A stretch of 64,000 nucleotides of DNA, from assembly GCF_009828925.2 (NCBI RefSeq), contig NZ_WUTY02000001.1:4990492-5054491 (forward strand), read 5' to 3'. The DNA comes from Methylicorpusculum oleiharenae. GTDB lineage: Bacteria > Pseudomonadota > Gammaproteobacteria > Methylococcales > Methylomonadaceae. Below are positions 17,873 through 27,579 of the stretch, piece after piece. The notes beneath the pieces were generated by a model, which saw nothing but the letters and a program-made list of their open reading frames with translations, was not told the DNA's origin and made no database searches. Position 1 is the first letter of the stretch, and every line of letters begins with the position of its first letter. The position numbers and the translations under genes were made by a program.

Positions 17873-18874
17873 TTATGGACTCCTGGTTACGTGGGACCAG
17901 TTTATTAAAATTTCTTCTAATAACAGCTGATTATTGAGCTGTTTTTCAAAACGTTCGCGGCTTAGCAGCAACAAATCGTACAGTGAATAAAGCTGGTTTA
18001 ATTCTAGCGGCTGCTTAAATTCTTGCCAATGTACTTTTAAATCAGGATTGATCAGGGCGCTAACCGGCAATCCGAAACAACATTTAATCAAATCAATAAC
18101 CCAGCTTGTCATCCAGAACTGCAGCTTGCCCGTTGGTAGTTTGCTCCATTCTTCCGCTACCACGGTAGGCAATAACTGGTGTTTTCCAACTTTAAGCCAT
18201 TGCGTCAGACAGTTTTGTCTTTGTTCTATCGTACCGTCTTCTGCATAAGCGCTTGCCAGCAAAGGAGATCCCAAAGCCAAACTGAGCAATAGGGCCGACT
18301 TGTTCTGCTCAATGCCCTGAGCCGCCAGCCAAAGCCTCGCGGCGTCCGGTTCCGGCTTTTTTAAGGTCATTTTTTGGCAGCGGCTGGCAATCGTGGCCGG
18401 TAATTGGGAAAGTATCTCGGTAATCAACAGAATGATCGTTCTTTCGGTAGGTTCTTCCAAAAACTTTAAAAAGGCGTTGGCAGCCGCTCTGTTCATCGAA
18501 TCGGCAGGGTTAATAATCAGAACCCGGTAACTTTGGTACTGGGGCTTCAGTGATAGCGTAGGAATCAGTTCGCGTATTTGTCCGATTGTAATGGCTTTAC
18601 CCGCTTCTTCCGGTTCCAGATATAACAAATCAGGATGCGTTTGCGCCTTAACCAGTAAGCATGAACTGCATTGACCACAATGAATGCCGTTAGCCAAGGG
18701 CTGAATACAGAGTAATGAATAGGCGAACTGATTAACCAGCTGGTGTTTACCTAATCCACGCGGACCATTGACGATCAGTGCTTGAGGAATTCGCTTCTGT
18801 TGAAGATAGGCGGCTAATTGATGCCAATAAGGCTCATGCCAGGGTAGCATTTGGCTATCAATGCTCATTGACAA
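17873..18874 (-). CDS. holB: DNA polymerase III subunit delta'
   Basis: A 333-aa clamp-loader subunit. The AAA+ fold starts with GPRGLGKHQ (around 39-47). A zinc-binding cluster follows (CxxC in CGQCSSC, around 64-70), then the ILIINPADSMNRAAANAFLK box and the ASRCQ arginine-finger region. It overlaps the 3' end of tmk by 17 bp, as in many relatives, so it is translationally coupled. It supports chromosomal replication as part of the gamma complex. Confidence 0.92.
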   Translation of the reverse strand: MSMSIDSQMLPWHEPYWHQLAAYLQQKRIPQALIVNGPRGLGKHQLVNQFAYSLLCIQPLANGIHCGQCSSCLLVKAQTHPDLLYLEPEEAGKAITIGQIRELIPTLSLKPQYQSYRVLIINPADSMNRAAANAFLKFLEEPTERTIILLITEILSQLPATIASRCQKMTLKKPEPDAARLWLAAQGIEQNKSALLLSLALGSPLLASAYAEDGTIEQRQNCLTQWLKVGKHQLLPTVVAEEWSKLPTGKLQFWMTSWVIDLIKCCFGLPVSALINPDLKVHWQEFKQPLELNQLYSLYDLLLLSRERFEKQLNNQLLLEEILINWSHVTRSP

Positions 18875-19493
18875 AAAAATGTTTTATCAAGCCGATGATA
18901 TCATTTTGAACATCTACCAACGGTTGATCGGCTTTTATTATTTTTATCCTGGCCGGTTCCAATTCTGCCTGCAGCAAATACCCCCGCCTGACCCGGCCAA
19001 AAAAACTCAGCGTTTCATCTTCGATGCGATCAAGTTCACCCCGCTGCTTAGCGCGTTTAAGACCTGTCTCGGCCGGCGCATCCAGTAAAATCGTCAAGTC
19101 CGGCGTCAAACCCTGTTGAACAAAATGCTCCAGCCATTGAATAGTGCTAGCTCCCAAGTTTCGCCCGGCCCCCTGGTAAGCATAGGTCGCATCGGTAAAT
19201 CGATCGCATAACACCCAAGAACCCTCAGCTAATGCCGGTTCAATCACATGCCTGATATGTTGTGATCTGGCTGCAAACATCAGTAAAAGCTCTGCCTGCT
19301 CAGTGATGGATTCTTTATGTTTGGTCAAGAGCAGGCTGCGAATTTTTTCAGCCAGTTGCGTCCCGCCCGGTTCGCGCGAAACCACCACAGGAATATGATG
19401 CTGAATCAGATAGTCTCTCAAGAAGGTCAAGTTAGTCGTTTTACCGACTCCTTCCCCGCCTTCAAAAGTAATAAACTTCCCTCTCAGTTTCAT
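18858..19493 (-). CDS. tmk: Thymidylate kinase
   Basis: A 211-aa dTMP kinase that phosphorylates dTMP to dTDP with ATP. The P-loop is GGEGVGKTT (around 12-20). The substrate site is DRFTDATYAYQGAGR (around 97-111), and the LID region is RAKQRGELDRIE. The start at 19493 shares one base with the mltG stop, and the end overlaps holB. Length and motif spacing are those of the standard bacterial enzyme. Confidence 0.95.
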   Translation of the reverse strand: MKLRGKFITFEGGEGVGKTTNLTFLRDYLIQHHIPVVVSREPGGTQLAEKIRSLLLTKHKESITEQAELLLMFAARSQHIRHVIEPALAEGSWVLCDRFTDATYAYQGAGRNLGASTIQWLEHFVQQGLTPDLTILLDAPAETGLKRAKQRGELDRIEDETLSFFGRVRRGYLLQAELEPARIKIIKADQPLVDVQNDIIGLIKHFFVNEH

Positions 19494-20485
19494 TATCGGC
19501 CTAATTGATAAAGATTGACGGCTTCCTGATGTTTTTTTAATGTGGCTGAAAAAACATGAGAGCCATCGCCTTTGGCTACAAAATACAGACTTTCTCCGGG
19601 TTCCGGATGCAATGCAGCACGGATAGCTTCCCGGCCAGGCAAGGCAATGGGTGTAGGCGGTAATCCCTTGATAACATAAGTATTATAAGGTGTCTGCGTT
19701 TTGAGATCCTTGCTCCTTATATCCCCATCATATCCGGCCCCCATGCCGTAAATCACAGTAGGATCGGTCTGCAGCATCATATCTTGTTTGAGTCTACGGA
19801 CAAAAACACCGGCAATGGCGGGTCGTTCAGAAGCCAGCCCGGTTTCTTTTTCAATGATAGATGCCAGAATCAATGCCTGATAAGGCGACGTCAACGGCAG
19901 ATCGGGTTGCCGGTTTTGCCATTCAGTTTCCAAAACTGAACGCATCCGGTCATAAGCTCTCTTAAGCAAAGCAATGTCAGTTGTGTTTTTTTCAAAAAAA
20001 TAGGTATCAGGAAAAAACAAACCCTCGGGATGCGAGTAATTTCGGTCGATCATAGAGGCAATTGATCCCAAATCCATCGTGTCTATGGTTTTATGCACCT
20101 TGTCGTTTTTTCTAATTAATTCATATAATTGCGAAAAGGTCCAACCTTCAGGAAAGGTAATTGAATGCTGCCTTACCTTGCCTGAAACAAAGAGATCGAT
20201 CAGTTCGGGGACGGTTGAATGCTCCGCCAATTCATATTCGCCGGTTTTTAAAAGAGCCGCTTTGTTATTCACGTAGGCATACCATTTAAACCAAATGGGT
20301 TTGATTGAAACGCCTTGTTCTTGCAATTTTTCGGTGATCCGGTTTAGGGAATCGCCTTTTTCAATTTCGACATAAACCGTTTTATCAACCAGCGCTTGTT
20401 GTATTGCGTTTTGATAGTCCAGCCATAACCACCCAACGGACAAACTGGTTAACAAAATGGCAATGCCCAAAAATTTACTCGTCAT
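19493..20485 (-). CDS. mltG: Endolytic murein transglycosylase
   Basis: A 330-aa inner-membrane glycan-cleaving enzyme (YceG/MltG). It has one N-terminal membrane anchor (around 5-24), a LysM-like region (VEIEKGDSLNRI) and the catalytic domain with LASIIEKETG, whose Glu is the presumed acid, and DPTVIYGMG. It sets the length of new peptidoglycan strands. It overlaps pabC by 4 bp and tmk by 1 bp, the conserved pabC-mltG-tmk-holB order. Confidence 0.93.
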   Translation of the reverse strand: MTSKFLGIAILLTSLSVGWLWLDYQNAIQQALVDKTVYVEIEKGDSLNRITEKLQEQGVSIKPIWFKWYAYVNNKAALLKTGEYELAEHSTVPELIDLFVSGKVRQHSITFPEGWTFSQLYELIRKNDKVHKTIDTMDLGSIASMIDRNYSHPEGLFFPDTYFFEKNTTDIALLKRAYDRMRSVLETEWQNRQPDLPLTSPYQALILASIIEKETGLASERPAIAGVFVRRLKQDMMLQTDPTVIYGMGAGYDGDIRSKDLKTQTPYNTYVIKGLPPTPIALPGREAIRAALHPEPGESLYFVAKGDGSHVFSATLKKHQEAVNLYQLGR

Positions 20486-21309
20486 AAATTTTTTTCTCTA
20501 CTTCTTTTTATATCAACCCTTCGGCTTATTGCCAGGGTCACAGGACCTACTGGATAAAACCGGTTTTCCAGCTTGCTGACCGGCCATATTTTAATCAATG
20601 AGTTGCAAACAAAGAGTTCATCGGCTTCCAAAAGATCAGTTTTGTCGATCCATTGCTCTGAAAGAGCCATATCGAGTTCATCTGCGCATTCCATTACTAC
20701 AGAGCGCATTATGCCTGCAACACCGCATTGATCAATGAATGAAGTGATTAGCCTGTTGCCCTTTACCAGAAAAAAATTGCTCATGGTTCCCTCAATGACA
20801 TGACCCTGGATATCCTGCATAAGACCTTCATGAATGGCATCCGAATTCCATTCGGCTCTGGCCAAGACCTGCTCAAGTCTATTTAGATGCTTGATTCCGG
20901 CCAAGGCCGGGTTAAGACCCAAGCGCGTCTCACAATAGGTCAGGCTGATGCCTTGCGTTTGAAAATCGGCTGGATAGCCAGGGAAAGGGTGAACACTGAT
21001 CACTCGGGTGGGCATGACAGGATCGGGTTGACGATAGCCTCGACCTCCGGAACCTCGCGTGATTATAATTTTGAGAACGCCTTGCTCCACACCTTGCAAA
21101 GCTTGCTTAACTTCAGCAATCAGCTGGTCGGTCTCAAATAAAGGAATTCGAAGTCGTTGACAACCAGCGGTCAGTCTTTTTAGATGCCGATAGAAAAAAA
21201 CGGGGATACCGTGATCGATTTCTATGGTTTCAAAAAGACCGTCACCGTAGCTAAAGCCTCGATCAGTGATAGCTATTTCATGCTTGATTTGGCCGTTTAC
21301 CAAATACAT
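20482..21309 (-). CDS. pabC: Aminodeoxychorismate lyase
   Basis: A 275-aa PLP-dependent fold-IV enzyme that releases pyruvate from aminodeoxychorismate to give p-aminobenzoate for folate. Visible features are the N-terminal DRGFSYGDGLFETI, the PLP Lys in GIKHLNRLEQVLAR, and EGTMSNFF with the cofactor-binding residues. Its position between fabF and mltG is the gammaproteobacterial norm. The gap from fabF is 36 bp, so co-transcription is expected. Confidence 0.92.
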   Translation of the reverse strand: MYLVNGQIKHEIAITDRGFSYGDGLFETIEIDHGIPVFFYRHLKRLTAGCQRLRIPLFETDQLIAEVKQALQGVEQGVLKIIITRGSGGRGYRQPDPVMPTRVISVHPFPGYPADFQTQGISLTYCETRLGLNPALAGIKHLNRLEQVLARAEWNSDAIHEGLMQDIQGHVIEGTMSNFFLVKGNRLITSFIDQCGVAGIMRSVVMECADELDMALSEQWIDKTDLLEADELFVCNSLIKIWPVSKLENRFYPVGPVTLAISRRVDIKRSREKNL

Positions 21310-21345
21310 GATGAGACTGCGCTATCAGGACCGAGGGGGGCAGCG

Positions 21346-22590
21346 TTATTGAAAACGTCTAAAAACCAGTGTGCCGTTTGTTCCGCCAAATCCGAACGAA
21401 TTTGAAATCGCCACATCAATTTTCATTTCACGGGCCGTGTGAGGAACATAATCCAGATCACATTCGGGATCCGGGTTATCAAGATTGATGGTTGGCGGAG
21501 CGATCTGGTTTTGTAAAGCCAATGCCGTTAAAACAGCTTCAATACCACCCGCCGCTCCTAACAGATGCCCGGTCATGGATTTTGTCGAGCTGACAGCCAA
21601 ATTGTAGGCATGTGAACCTAATGCTGATTTCATGGCATGCGTCTCCCCGATATCTCCCGCAGGAGTGGAGGTGCCGTGAGCATTGATATAATCGATATCT
21701 TCCGGATTGATCTTGGCATCGCGCATTGCATTTTTCATGCATCGTGCCGCGCCTTCACCGCCCTCGGATGGGCTAGTAATATGGTAAGCATCGCCGCTCA
21801 AGCCATACCCGATCAATTCGGCATAAATTTTCGCGCCGCGCGCTTTGGCGTGTTCCAGCTCTTCCAGGACAACAACACCGGAACCATCACTCAAAACAAA
21901 GCCATCCCTGTCTTTATCCCACGGCCTGCTGGCAGCATGAGGATCATCATTTCTTCTTGACAATGCCTTAGCTGAAGCAAATCCGCCCATTGCTGTGGGG
22001 GACGAAGTGCATCGCTCAGCGCCACCGGCAATCATCACGTCGGCGTCACCGTATTTAATCAATCGGGCTGCATCGCCAATATTATGGGTGCCGGTTGTGC
22101 ACGCTGTCACAATGGCAAAGTTTGGCCCTTTCAATCCGTATTTAATGGACAAATTGCCTGAAATCATATTGATGATATTACCCGGAACAAAAAAAGGTGA
22201 GATCCTTCGTGGTCCGCCTTTTTCAAAAGTGGCGTAGCATTCCTCAATTCCAGTGATTCCGCCGATACCTGCACCTATCGCAACACCAATCCGTTCTGCA
22301 TTTTGTTCGTTGACTTCCAGGCCCGAATCTTCAAAGGCCTGACAACCAGCCGCCAAACCATAATGTATGAATCCGTCCATACGCTTGGCATCTTTTTCGG
22401 CAATGTACCGGGTGATATCGAAATTTCTGATCACGCCACCGAATGTTGTTGAAAATGCAGAAATATCAAAGGAATCAATCGGAGTTATTCCACTTTTGCC
22501 ATTGATAATTCCGTCCCAAGTTTCAGCAACTGTATTTGCAATAGGCGTAACTGCGCCTAATCCTGTTATTACAACGCGGCGATTGCTCAA
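21346..22590 (-). CDS. fabF: 3-oxoacyl-ACP synthase II
   Basis: A 414-aa condensing enzyme of fatty-acid elongation. The active-site Cys is in [12 protein letters not shown], and the two His are in INAHGTSTP and [14 protein letters not shown], giving the complete Cys-His-His triad. The end phrase [10 protein letters not shown] is typical. It lies 90 bp after acpP. The gap contains a near-perfect hairpin (GTGGATGAA / TTCACCCAC, around 22643-22664) that could tune the ratio of abundant ACP to FabF. Confidence 0.96.
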   Translation of the reverse strand: MSNRRVVITGLGAVTPIANTVAETWDGIINGKSGITPIDSFDISAFSTTFGGVIRNFDITRYIAEKDAKRMDGFIHYGLAAGCQAFEDSGLEVNEQNAERIGVAIGAGIGGITGIEECYATFEKGGPRRISPFFVPGNIINMISGNLSIKYGLKGPNFAIVTACTTGTHNIGDAARLIKYGDADVMIAGGAERCTSSPTAMGGFASAKALSRRNDDPHAASRPWDKDRDGFVLSDGSGVVVLEELEHAKARGAKIYAELIGYGLSGDAYHITSPSEGGEGAARCMKNAMRDAKINPEDIDYINAHGTSTPAGDIGETHAMKSALGSHAYNLAVSSTKSMTGHLLGAAGGIEAVLTALALQNQIAPPTINLDNPDPECDLDYVPHTAREMKIDVAISNSFGFGGTNGTLVFRRFQ

Positions 22591-22680
22591 TTTGATTTAC
22601 CTGAAGTAATTGATATAGATAGGGGGGAAGTGCGGAGTCTCTTAGTGGATGAACTGATTCACCCACCAAGAAATCAAAAT

Positions 22681-22911
22681 TTAAGCGTTTTTTTCTACGT
22701 AATCGATAGCTTGTTGTACGGTTGTGATTTTTTCAGCTTCATCATCTGGAATTTCACATTCGAATTCTTCTTCAAGAGCCATGACGAGTTCAACTGTATC
22801 TAAAGAATCAGCACCAAGATCATCGACAAAGGATGCATCGTTCGCTATGTCATCTTTAACACCCAACTGTTCTGCGACAATCTTTTTTACTCGTTCTTCA
22901 ACATTACTCAT
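22681..22911 (-). CDS. acpP: Acyl carrier protein
   Basis: A 76-aa acidic helical carrier that holds growing acyl chains on a phosphopantetheine arm attached to the Ser of GADSLDTVE. The start chosen is the ATG at 22909-22911 ([10 protein letters not shown]), which is preceded by GAGGATAA as ribosome-binding site. The frame stays open six codons further upstream, but that extension breaks the family's conserved start. It probably has its own promoter in the 138-bp gap before it. Confidence 0.96.
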   Translation of the reverse strand: MSNVEERVKKIVAEQLGVKDDIANDASFVDDLGADSLDTVELVMALEEEFECEIPDDEAEKITTVQQAIDYVEKNA

Positions 22912-23017
22912 AATTATTATCCTCAACAATGTAAGCTTTTAGTTATATTTAATACTTACAATAGTATATTTATCTTGTTAGAAATCTCGCCATTCTCAAT
23001 TCCAGACGGCGAACGGG

Positions 23018-23047
23018 ATTATACTTTAATTTTCAACCATATCACAA
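23018..23047 (-). promoter_or_regulatory. Candidate sigma-70 promoter of acpP
   Basis: On the minus strand a perfect TATAAT (23018-23023) is preceded at 18 bp by TTGTGA (23042-23047). It lies about 105 bp before the acpP start, just after the fabG stop. A separate strong promoter for ACP is expected because much more of it is needed than of the Fab enzymes. Predicted from sequence only. Confidence 0.45.
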
Positions 23048-23049
23048 TA

Positions 23050-23778
23050 TTAAGGCATAAACATGCCACCATTGACGTGCAGCGTTTCTCCAGTGATGTA
23101 GGCTGCTTTGTCAGAGGCTAAAAATGAAACAGCATTCGCTATCTCGTTTGCCTCGCCCAAACGCCCCAGTGGAATTGCACTTAACAGTGTCTGTTTATGT
23201 TCTACAGATAATTCTCGCGTCATATCGGTATCAATAAAGCCCGGCGCAACTGTATTGATCGTTATATTTCGAGAACCTACTTCTTTAGCCATCGATTTGG
23301 CAAAGCCGATCATCCCAGCCTTGGCAGCGGCATAATTGGCTTGACCGGCATTTCCGGTGGCACCTACCACTGACGAGATATTAATGATTCTACCCGACTT
23401 GGCTTTCATCATTCCCCGAAGTACCGCTTTACTCATACGAAACACTGAAGTGAGATTAGTGGCAATGATTTCATCCCACTCATCATCCTTCATCCGCATC
23501 AGTAAATTATCACGGGTAATGCCTGCATTATTGACCAATACTGCAGGAGTCCCGTATTCGTCATTGATTGATTTTATGATGTTTTCAATCGAGTCAGAAT
23601 CGGTTACATTTAATTTCAATCCTCTGCCGTTATCGCCCAGATAAATTGAAATCGCCTCTGCGCCGCTATCGGAGGTAGCCGTTCCAATGACAAAAAAACC
23701 ATCACTTGCCAATTGTTCAGCGATAGCACGTCCAATTCCCCTGCTCGCACCGGTTACCAGCGCTATTTTCTTATCCAT
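23050..23778 (-). CDS. fabG: 3-oxoacyl-ACP reductase
   Basis: A 242-aa short-chain dehydrogenase that reduces 3-oxoacyl-ACP with NADPH. The nucleotide-binding motif is VTGASRGIGRAIA (around 8-20), NNAG follows, and the catalytic Ser-Tyr-Lys lie in NISSVVGATG and NYAAAKAG. The C-terminal GGMFMP is typical. It overlaps fabD by 8 bp. All catalytic residues are present. Confidence 0.95.
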   Translation of the reverse strand: MDKKIALVTGASRGIGRAIAEQLASDGFFVIGTATSDSGAEAISIYLGDNGRGLKLNVTDSDSIENIIKSINDEYGTPAVLVNNAGITRDNLLMRMKDDEWDEIIATNLTSVFRMSKAVLRGMMKAKSGRIINISSVVGATGNAGQANYAAAKAGMIGFAKSMAKEVGSRNITINTVAPGFIDTDMTRELSVEHKQTLLSAIPLGRLGEANEIANAVSFLASDKAAYITGETLHVNGGMFMP

Positions 23779-24721
23779 TGAGTTTCTCCAAAGCCTGATC
23801 TAAAGATTCAGGATCAAAAATACTAAGATGATCTGCTTCCTTGACAATACGTTTGTTCAGACCAATTAAAACCTTGCCTGGCCCGCATTCAACAAATCTG
23901 CTAACCCCTTGTTCCGACATAAATTTTATACTATCGACCCAGCGAACAGGTTTATAGAGCTGTTCTTTTAAAACATTCCGGATAACTTCGGGAGCGCTGT
24001 GCGTGCTGATATCGACATTATGAATTAACGTCATCCGCGGTGTTTCCAGATTAATTCCTTCTAAGTAGGCCGCTAATTTTTCTGCAGCGCCTTCCATCAA
24101 CGCACAATGCGAGGGCACACTGACCGGCAGCGGCAACGCTCGTTTCGCACCGGATTCTTTTGCCAGCACCAGCGCTCTTTCAACTGCGGCGGCGTTACCG
24201 GCAATGACGACCTGGCCCGGCGCGTTAAAATTAACAGCCGATACCACTTCGCCTTGGGCCGCATCAAGACAGACCTTGCCCACTTGGTGGTCTTCAAGGC
24301 CGATTATTGCCGCCATCGCGCCTTCTCCTGCAGGCACAGCAACCTGCATCAATCTTCCTCTTTCGGCAACGACCCTGATCGCATCGGCAAAAGACAGGGA
24401 TTCTGAACAGACTAATGCAGTGTACTCGCCAAGACTATGTCCCGCGACCCATCCGGGCCTAACATCACTCAGTTTGCACCACAGCCGCCATACCGCATAA
24501 CCGGCAGCCAGCATAACGGGTTGTGTATTCTGAGTTTGGTTCAGATCTTCAATGGGACCGTTTTCTACCAGAGACCATAAATTGGTTTCCAGAATATCGG
24601 ATGCCTGATCAAAGGTATCCTTTATTTCTGGATATGCAGCCGCCAGTGACGACAACATGCCAATTGACTGGGAACCCTGGCCAGGAAAAACAAATGCCAG
24701 GCTATAAATTTGCTCGCTCAT
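23771..24721 (-). CDS. fabD: Malonyl-CoA:ACP transacylase
   Basis: A 316-aa enzyme that loads malonyl groups onto ACP. It shows FPGQGSQ (around 11-17), the nucleophile in GHSLGEYTAL (Ser near 94), the Arg in VVAERGRLM and the catalytic His in VPSHCALM. Complete and of normal length. It lies between fabH (17 bp away) and fabG (overlap) in the conserved order. Confidence 0.95.
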   Translation of the reverse strand: MSEQIYSLAFVFPGQGSQSIGMLSSLAAAYPEIKDTFDQASDILETNLWSLVENGPIEDLNQTQNTQPVMLAAGYAVWRLWCKLSDVRPGWVAGHSLGEYTALVCSESLSFADAIRVVAERGRLMQVAVPAGEGAMAAIIGLEDHQVGKVCLDAAQGEVVSAVNFNAPGQVVIAGNAAAVERALVLAKESGAKRALPLPVSVPSHCALMEGAAEKLAAYLEGINLETPRMTLIHNVDISTHSAPEVIRNVLKEQLYKPVRWVDSIKFMSEQGVSRFVECGPGKVLIGLNKRIVKEADHLSIFDPESLDQALEKLNG

Positions 24722-24738
24722 GAATTGCTTTCTCTCAA

Positions 24739-25707
24739 TCAGTATCTAATTAACGCGGAACCCCAGGTGAATCCAGCTCCAAAGGCTTCCAGCAGGAGCA
24801 CATGGCCACGTTGAATTCTGCCGTCTTGTACACCTTCGTTTAAGGCAAGCAAAACGGATGCAGAAGACGTGTTGCCCTGAGTTTCCAAAGTCAATATGAC
24901 ATTGTCCATGGACATCCTCAGCTTTTTGGCTGTCGCAGCAATGATGCGAGTGTTGGCCTGATGCGGCACCAGCCAGTTGATTTCCTCTTGCGACATATCA
25001 TTTGCCGACAAGGTTTCATCGACAATGCGCCCCAAAGTATTAACCGCCACTTTAAAAACCTCATTACCGCGCATACGCACAAAACCGGCTTCGCTTTTAT
25101 TCGATTCCGAGGCAGACTGCGGATTTGGCAAATAAAGCAATTCCTCAAATTCTCCGTCCGAATGAATATGGGTAGAGATAATGCCGGGTTTATCCGAAGC
25201 CTGGAGCAGAATTGCGCCCGCCCCGTCGCCAAACAATACGCAGGTACTTCTGTCCGTCCAGTCGACTATGCGGGAACAGATTTCCGAACCCACCACCAAC
25301 ACCGTCTTGGCCGCGCCGCTTTTGATGTATTGATCCGCCACGCTCATCGCGAAAATGGACCCAGAACACGCCGCTTGTATATCGAAGGCCACGCAATTTT
25401 TGATGCCTAACCGTTGTTGCAACAAACATCCGGTGCTTGGATAAACACGATCCGGGGTGCCGGTTGCAACAATAATCAAATCAATTTCTGACGGATCGGT
25501 ACCTGCCGACTCCAGCGCCTGCCTTGCCGCTACTTCGGCCATACTAGCGGCCGATTCTTCAGGCCCTGCAATCCGCCGGCTTTTTATACCTGTACGCTCG
25601 TAGATCCAGCCATCGGAGGTATCGACCATCTTCGAAATATCTTCGTTGGTCCTGATATGCTCAGGTAAATAGCCACCCGTGCCGATTACTCTTGAAAAGC
25701 GTGTCAT
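24739..25707 (-). CDS. fabH: 3-oxoacyl-ACP synthase III
   Basis: A 322-aa initiating condensing enzyme that joins acetyl-CoA to malonyl-ACP. The active Cys is in IQAACSGSIFA, the His in WLVPHQANTRII and the Asn in TQGNTSSASV, so the triad is complete. The start overlaps the plsX stop by 4 bp (ATGA), indicating translational coupling. It is the standard housekeeping copy. Confidence 0.95.
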   Translation of the reverse strand: MTRFSRVIGTGGYLPEHIRTNEDISKMVDTSDGWIYERTGIKSRRIAGPEESAASMAEVAARQALESAGTDPSEIDLIIVATGTPDRVYPSTGCLLQQRLGIKNCVAFDIQAACSGSIFAMSVADQYIKSGAAKTVLVVGSEICSRIVDWTDRSTCVLFGDGAGAILLQASDKPGIISTHIHSDGEFEELLYLPNPQSASESNKSEAGFVRMRGNEVFKVAVNTLGRIVDETLSANDMSQEEINWLVPHQANTRIIAATAKKLRMSMDNVILTLETQGNTSSASVLLALNEGVQDGRIQRGHVLLLEAFGAGFTWGSALIRY

Positions 25708-26732
25708 GTATTGTCTCTCTTGGTCAGAATCGTCTCGACTCTTTCGCTGATTCTTCTAATCACGTTCTTTTCAACCTCAATTTGAGCCAAATGAATCGCT
25801 GTTTTGAAAGCCACGACATCGGCACCCCCGTGACTTTTTATAACCAGCCCTCTCAACCCCAAAAAACTGGCTCCGTTATACATCCGGGGATCGATTTTTT
25901 GCTTGAATGCTTTTAAAACCGGGTAGACCAGTAATCCGGACAGCTTAGTAAACACATTCTTATTAAATGCGTCTTTAAGTGTTGTCCCTATCATTTTTGC
26001 CGCACCTTCTATCGATTTCAGCGCCACATTCCCGACGAATCCGTCTGCCACAATCAAATCGACTTTGATAGTGCCGGCATTCAGCGAGTTGCCTTCTACA
26101 TAACCGATATAGTTTAGTGGTGAGTTTTCCAATAATTTAGCGGCCGCTTTAACCTGTTCGTTCCCTTTGACCTCTTCTTCCCCGATATTGAGGAGGCCGA
26201 CCCTTGGGCTTTCTATATTCTCAACCGCTTTGACAACTTCCGAGCCCATCACCGCAAATTGAAAAAGATGTTCGGCAGTACAATCAACGTTGGCGCCCAA
26301 ATCCAGCACATGGGTATGCCCGAAAATAGACGGCATCGTTGAAATAATGGCGGGTCTTTCAATGCCGGGAATCATCTTGAGTACAAACCGGGCCGTTGCC
26401 ATCAGCGCACCGGTATTGCCGGCACTGACGCAGGCGTCTGCCCGCCCGTCGCGCACCAGCTCAATGGCAATGCGCATGGATGAATCTTTTTTATTTTTCA
26501 GTGCTTTGGAAGGCGACTCATCCATCCCGACACACTGAGAGGCATGCTGAATAAAAAGTCTGTCTTGATAAAGTATCAGTGCTTGGGCCAACTGTTCTTT
26601 TAACAGTGTTTCGTCACCCACTAAAATCAGCTTTAAGTTTGGATTGTTTTTCAAGCAATCCAATGATGCTGGAATGGTAACTGCAGGACCATGATCTCCG
26701 CCCATTGCATCGATTGAAATAGTTAAACTCAC
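25704..26732 (-). CDS. plsX: Phosphate acyltransferase
   Basis: Converts acyl-ACP to acyl-phosphate for phospholipid synthesis. 342 aa with SIDAMGGDHGP at the N-terminus, ADACVSAGNTGALMA and LDLGANVDC, all family hallmarks. The GTG at 26730-26732 (MSLTISIDAMGG) is chosen, with GGAG 11 bp before it. The frame is open to 26786, but that extension would start inside the terminator hairpin at 26770-26793 and adds 18 residues not seen in the family. It overlaps fabH. Confidence 0.93.
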   Translation of the reverse strand: MSLTISIDAMGGDHGPAVTIPASLDCLKNNPNLKLILVGDETLLKEQLAQALILYQDRLFIQHASQCVGMDESPSKALKNKKDSSMRIAIELVRDGRADACVSAGNTGALMATARFVLKMIPGIERPAIISTMPSIFGHTHVLDLGANVDCTAEHLFQFAVMGSEVVKAVENIESPRVGLLNIGEEEVKGNEQVKAAAKLLENSPLNYIGYVEGNSLNAGTIKVDLIVADGFVGNVALKSIEGAAKMIGTTLKDAFNKNVFTKLSGLLVYPVLKAFKQKIDPRMYNGASFLGLRGLVIKSHGGADVVAFKTAIHLAQIEVEKNVIRRISERVETILTKRDNT

Positions 26733-26762
26733 GCCAACATTGACTCCAGGGGAATGTAAATG

Positions 26763-26793
26763 AAAAAAACCGAACCTGGACAACAAGGTTCGG
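26763..26793 (-). terminator. Intrinsic terminator between rpmF and plsX
   Basis: On the minus strand, CCGAACCT (26793-26786), an 8-nt loop and AGGTTCGG (26777-26770) are followed by a run of seven T (26769-26763). It begins 33 bp after the rpmF stop and ends only 30 bp before the plsX GTG. That leaves almost no room for a fresh promoter, so partial readthrough or attenuation between ribosomal-protein and lipid genes is likely. Confidence 0.8.
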
Positions 26794-26826
26794 CTCTATG
26801 TTCAATCAGTAAAGGGGAATTCGCGA

Positions 26827-27009
26827 TTAATCTTCTTCGCGTTTTGAAGTAATTTGACGGCCTTTAAAAAAACCATCGGGGGTAACGTGATGACGTAAAT
26901 GAACTTCACCAGTCAAAGGGTCTTGAGATAATGTTTTGCTGGTTAAAGAATCATGAGAACGTCTTTGACCGCGTCTTGAACGTGTCACTTTACTTTTTTG
27001 AACTGCCAT
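26827..27009 (-). CDS. rpmF: 50S ribosomal protein L32
   Basis: 60 aa, basic, with the L32 hallmarks [19 protein letters not shown] and the HHVTPDGFF phrase. It belongs to the cysteine-free form of L32, since no zinc Cys pair is seen, as in other gammaproteobacteria. It lies 15 bp after yceD, the normal arrangement, and is followed by an intrinsic terminator. Confidence 0.95.
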   Translation of the reverse strand: MAVQKSKVTRSRRGQRRSHDSLTSKTLSQDPLTGEVHLRHHVTPDGFFKGRQITSKREED

Positions 27010-27024
27010 CTAGGGTCTCCACTA

Positions 27025-27537
27025 TTATTTAAGTTTGGCTAAAATTGAAAAAGGATTGTTAGAGTCCAACTGCTTGTTTTCACTTGAATCGCTCTGAATA
27101 TCGCTATTAACGGGTTGACTATAGCATTGCCACTCATGCTTCGGAAAGTCCGGTATAGCCAGCAGAAGTTCATCCTCAATAATATCATTCAATAAAATCT
27201 TGGAATCGCTCATCATTAACGGATCAATGTCTTCCGGAAGCCTGTCTGCCTGCTCAAGCGAGCTAACAATCCCTAGCTTGACTGAACGATCTACAACCCA
27301 TTCCATGGGCTGTAAGCAATTCTGACAAATAATATGCAGGTTTGTATTAACGCGCCCTTCCACGACAGCCAGCTTGCCATCCCTATAAAAAAAAAGCTCA
27401 GCCGTAACCTCGCCCGAATTATCAGCTAAAATTTCTGACAATCGAGTTAATTTACTGAGCGCTATTTTACCTTTTACTTCGCCTCGCTTATCAGCGAAAC
27501 TTAAAGGTTCTATATATTCGGGCAATCGATCTAACAT
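27025..27537 (-). CDS. yceD: YceD/DUF177 family protein (23S rRNA accumulation protein)
   Basis: A 170-aa protein of the YceD family, which affects 23S rRNA accumulation and is nearly always encoded just before rpmF. The central CQNCLQPMEW carries the conserved CxxC pair. The late DIIEDELLLAIPDFPKH is the family's most conserved block. It starts 42 bp from the divergent yceF gene, so promoters for both lie in a very short shared region. Confidence 0.9.
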   Translation of the reverse strand: MLDRLPEYIEPLSFADKRGEVKGKIALSKLTRLSEILADNSGEVTAELFFYRDGKLAVVEGRVNTNLHIICQNCLQPMEWVVDRSVKLGIVSSLEQADRLPEDIDPLMMSDSKILLNDIIEDELLLAIPDFPKHEWQCYSQPVNSDIQSDSSENKQLDSNNPFSILAKLK

Positions 27538-27579
27538 AACTTTGCAATAATATCTGTAATCCTTAATTGCGTCAAACCT

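Noticed and set aside
26733-26786. 18-codon N-terminal extension of PlsX
   Set aside because: It would begin within the terminator hairpin and is not part of the conserved family start.
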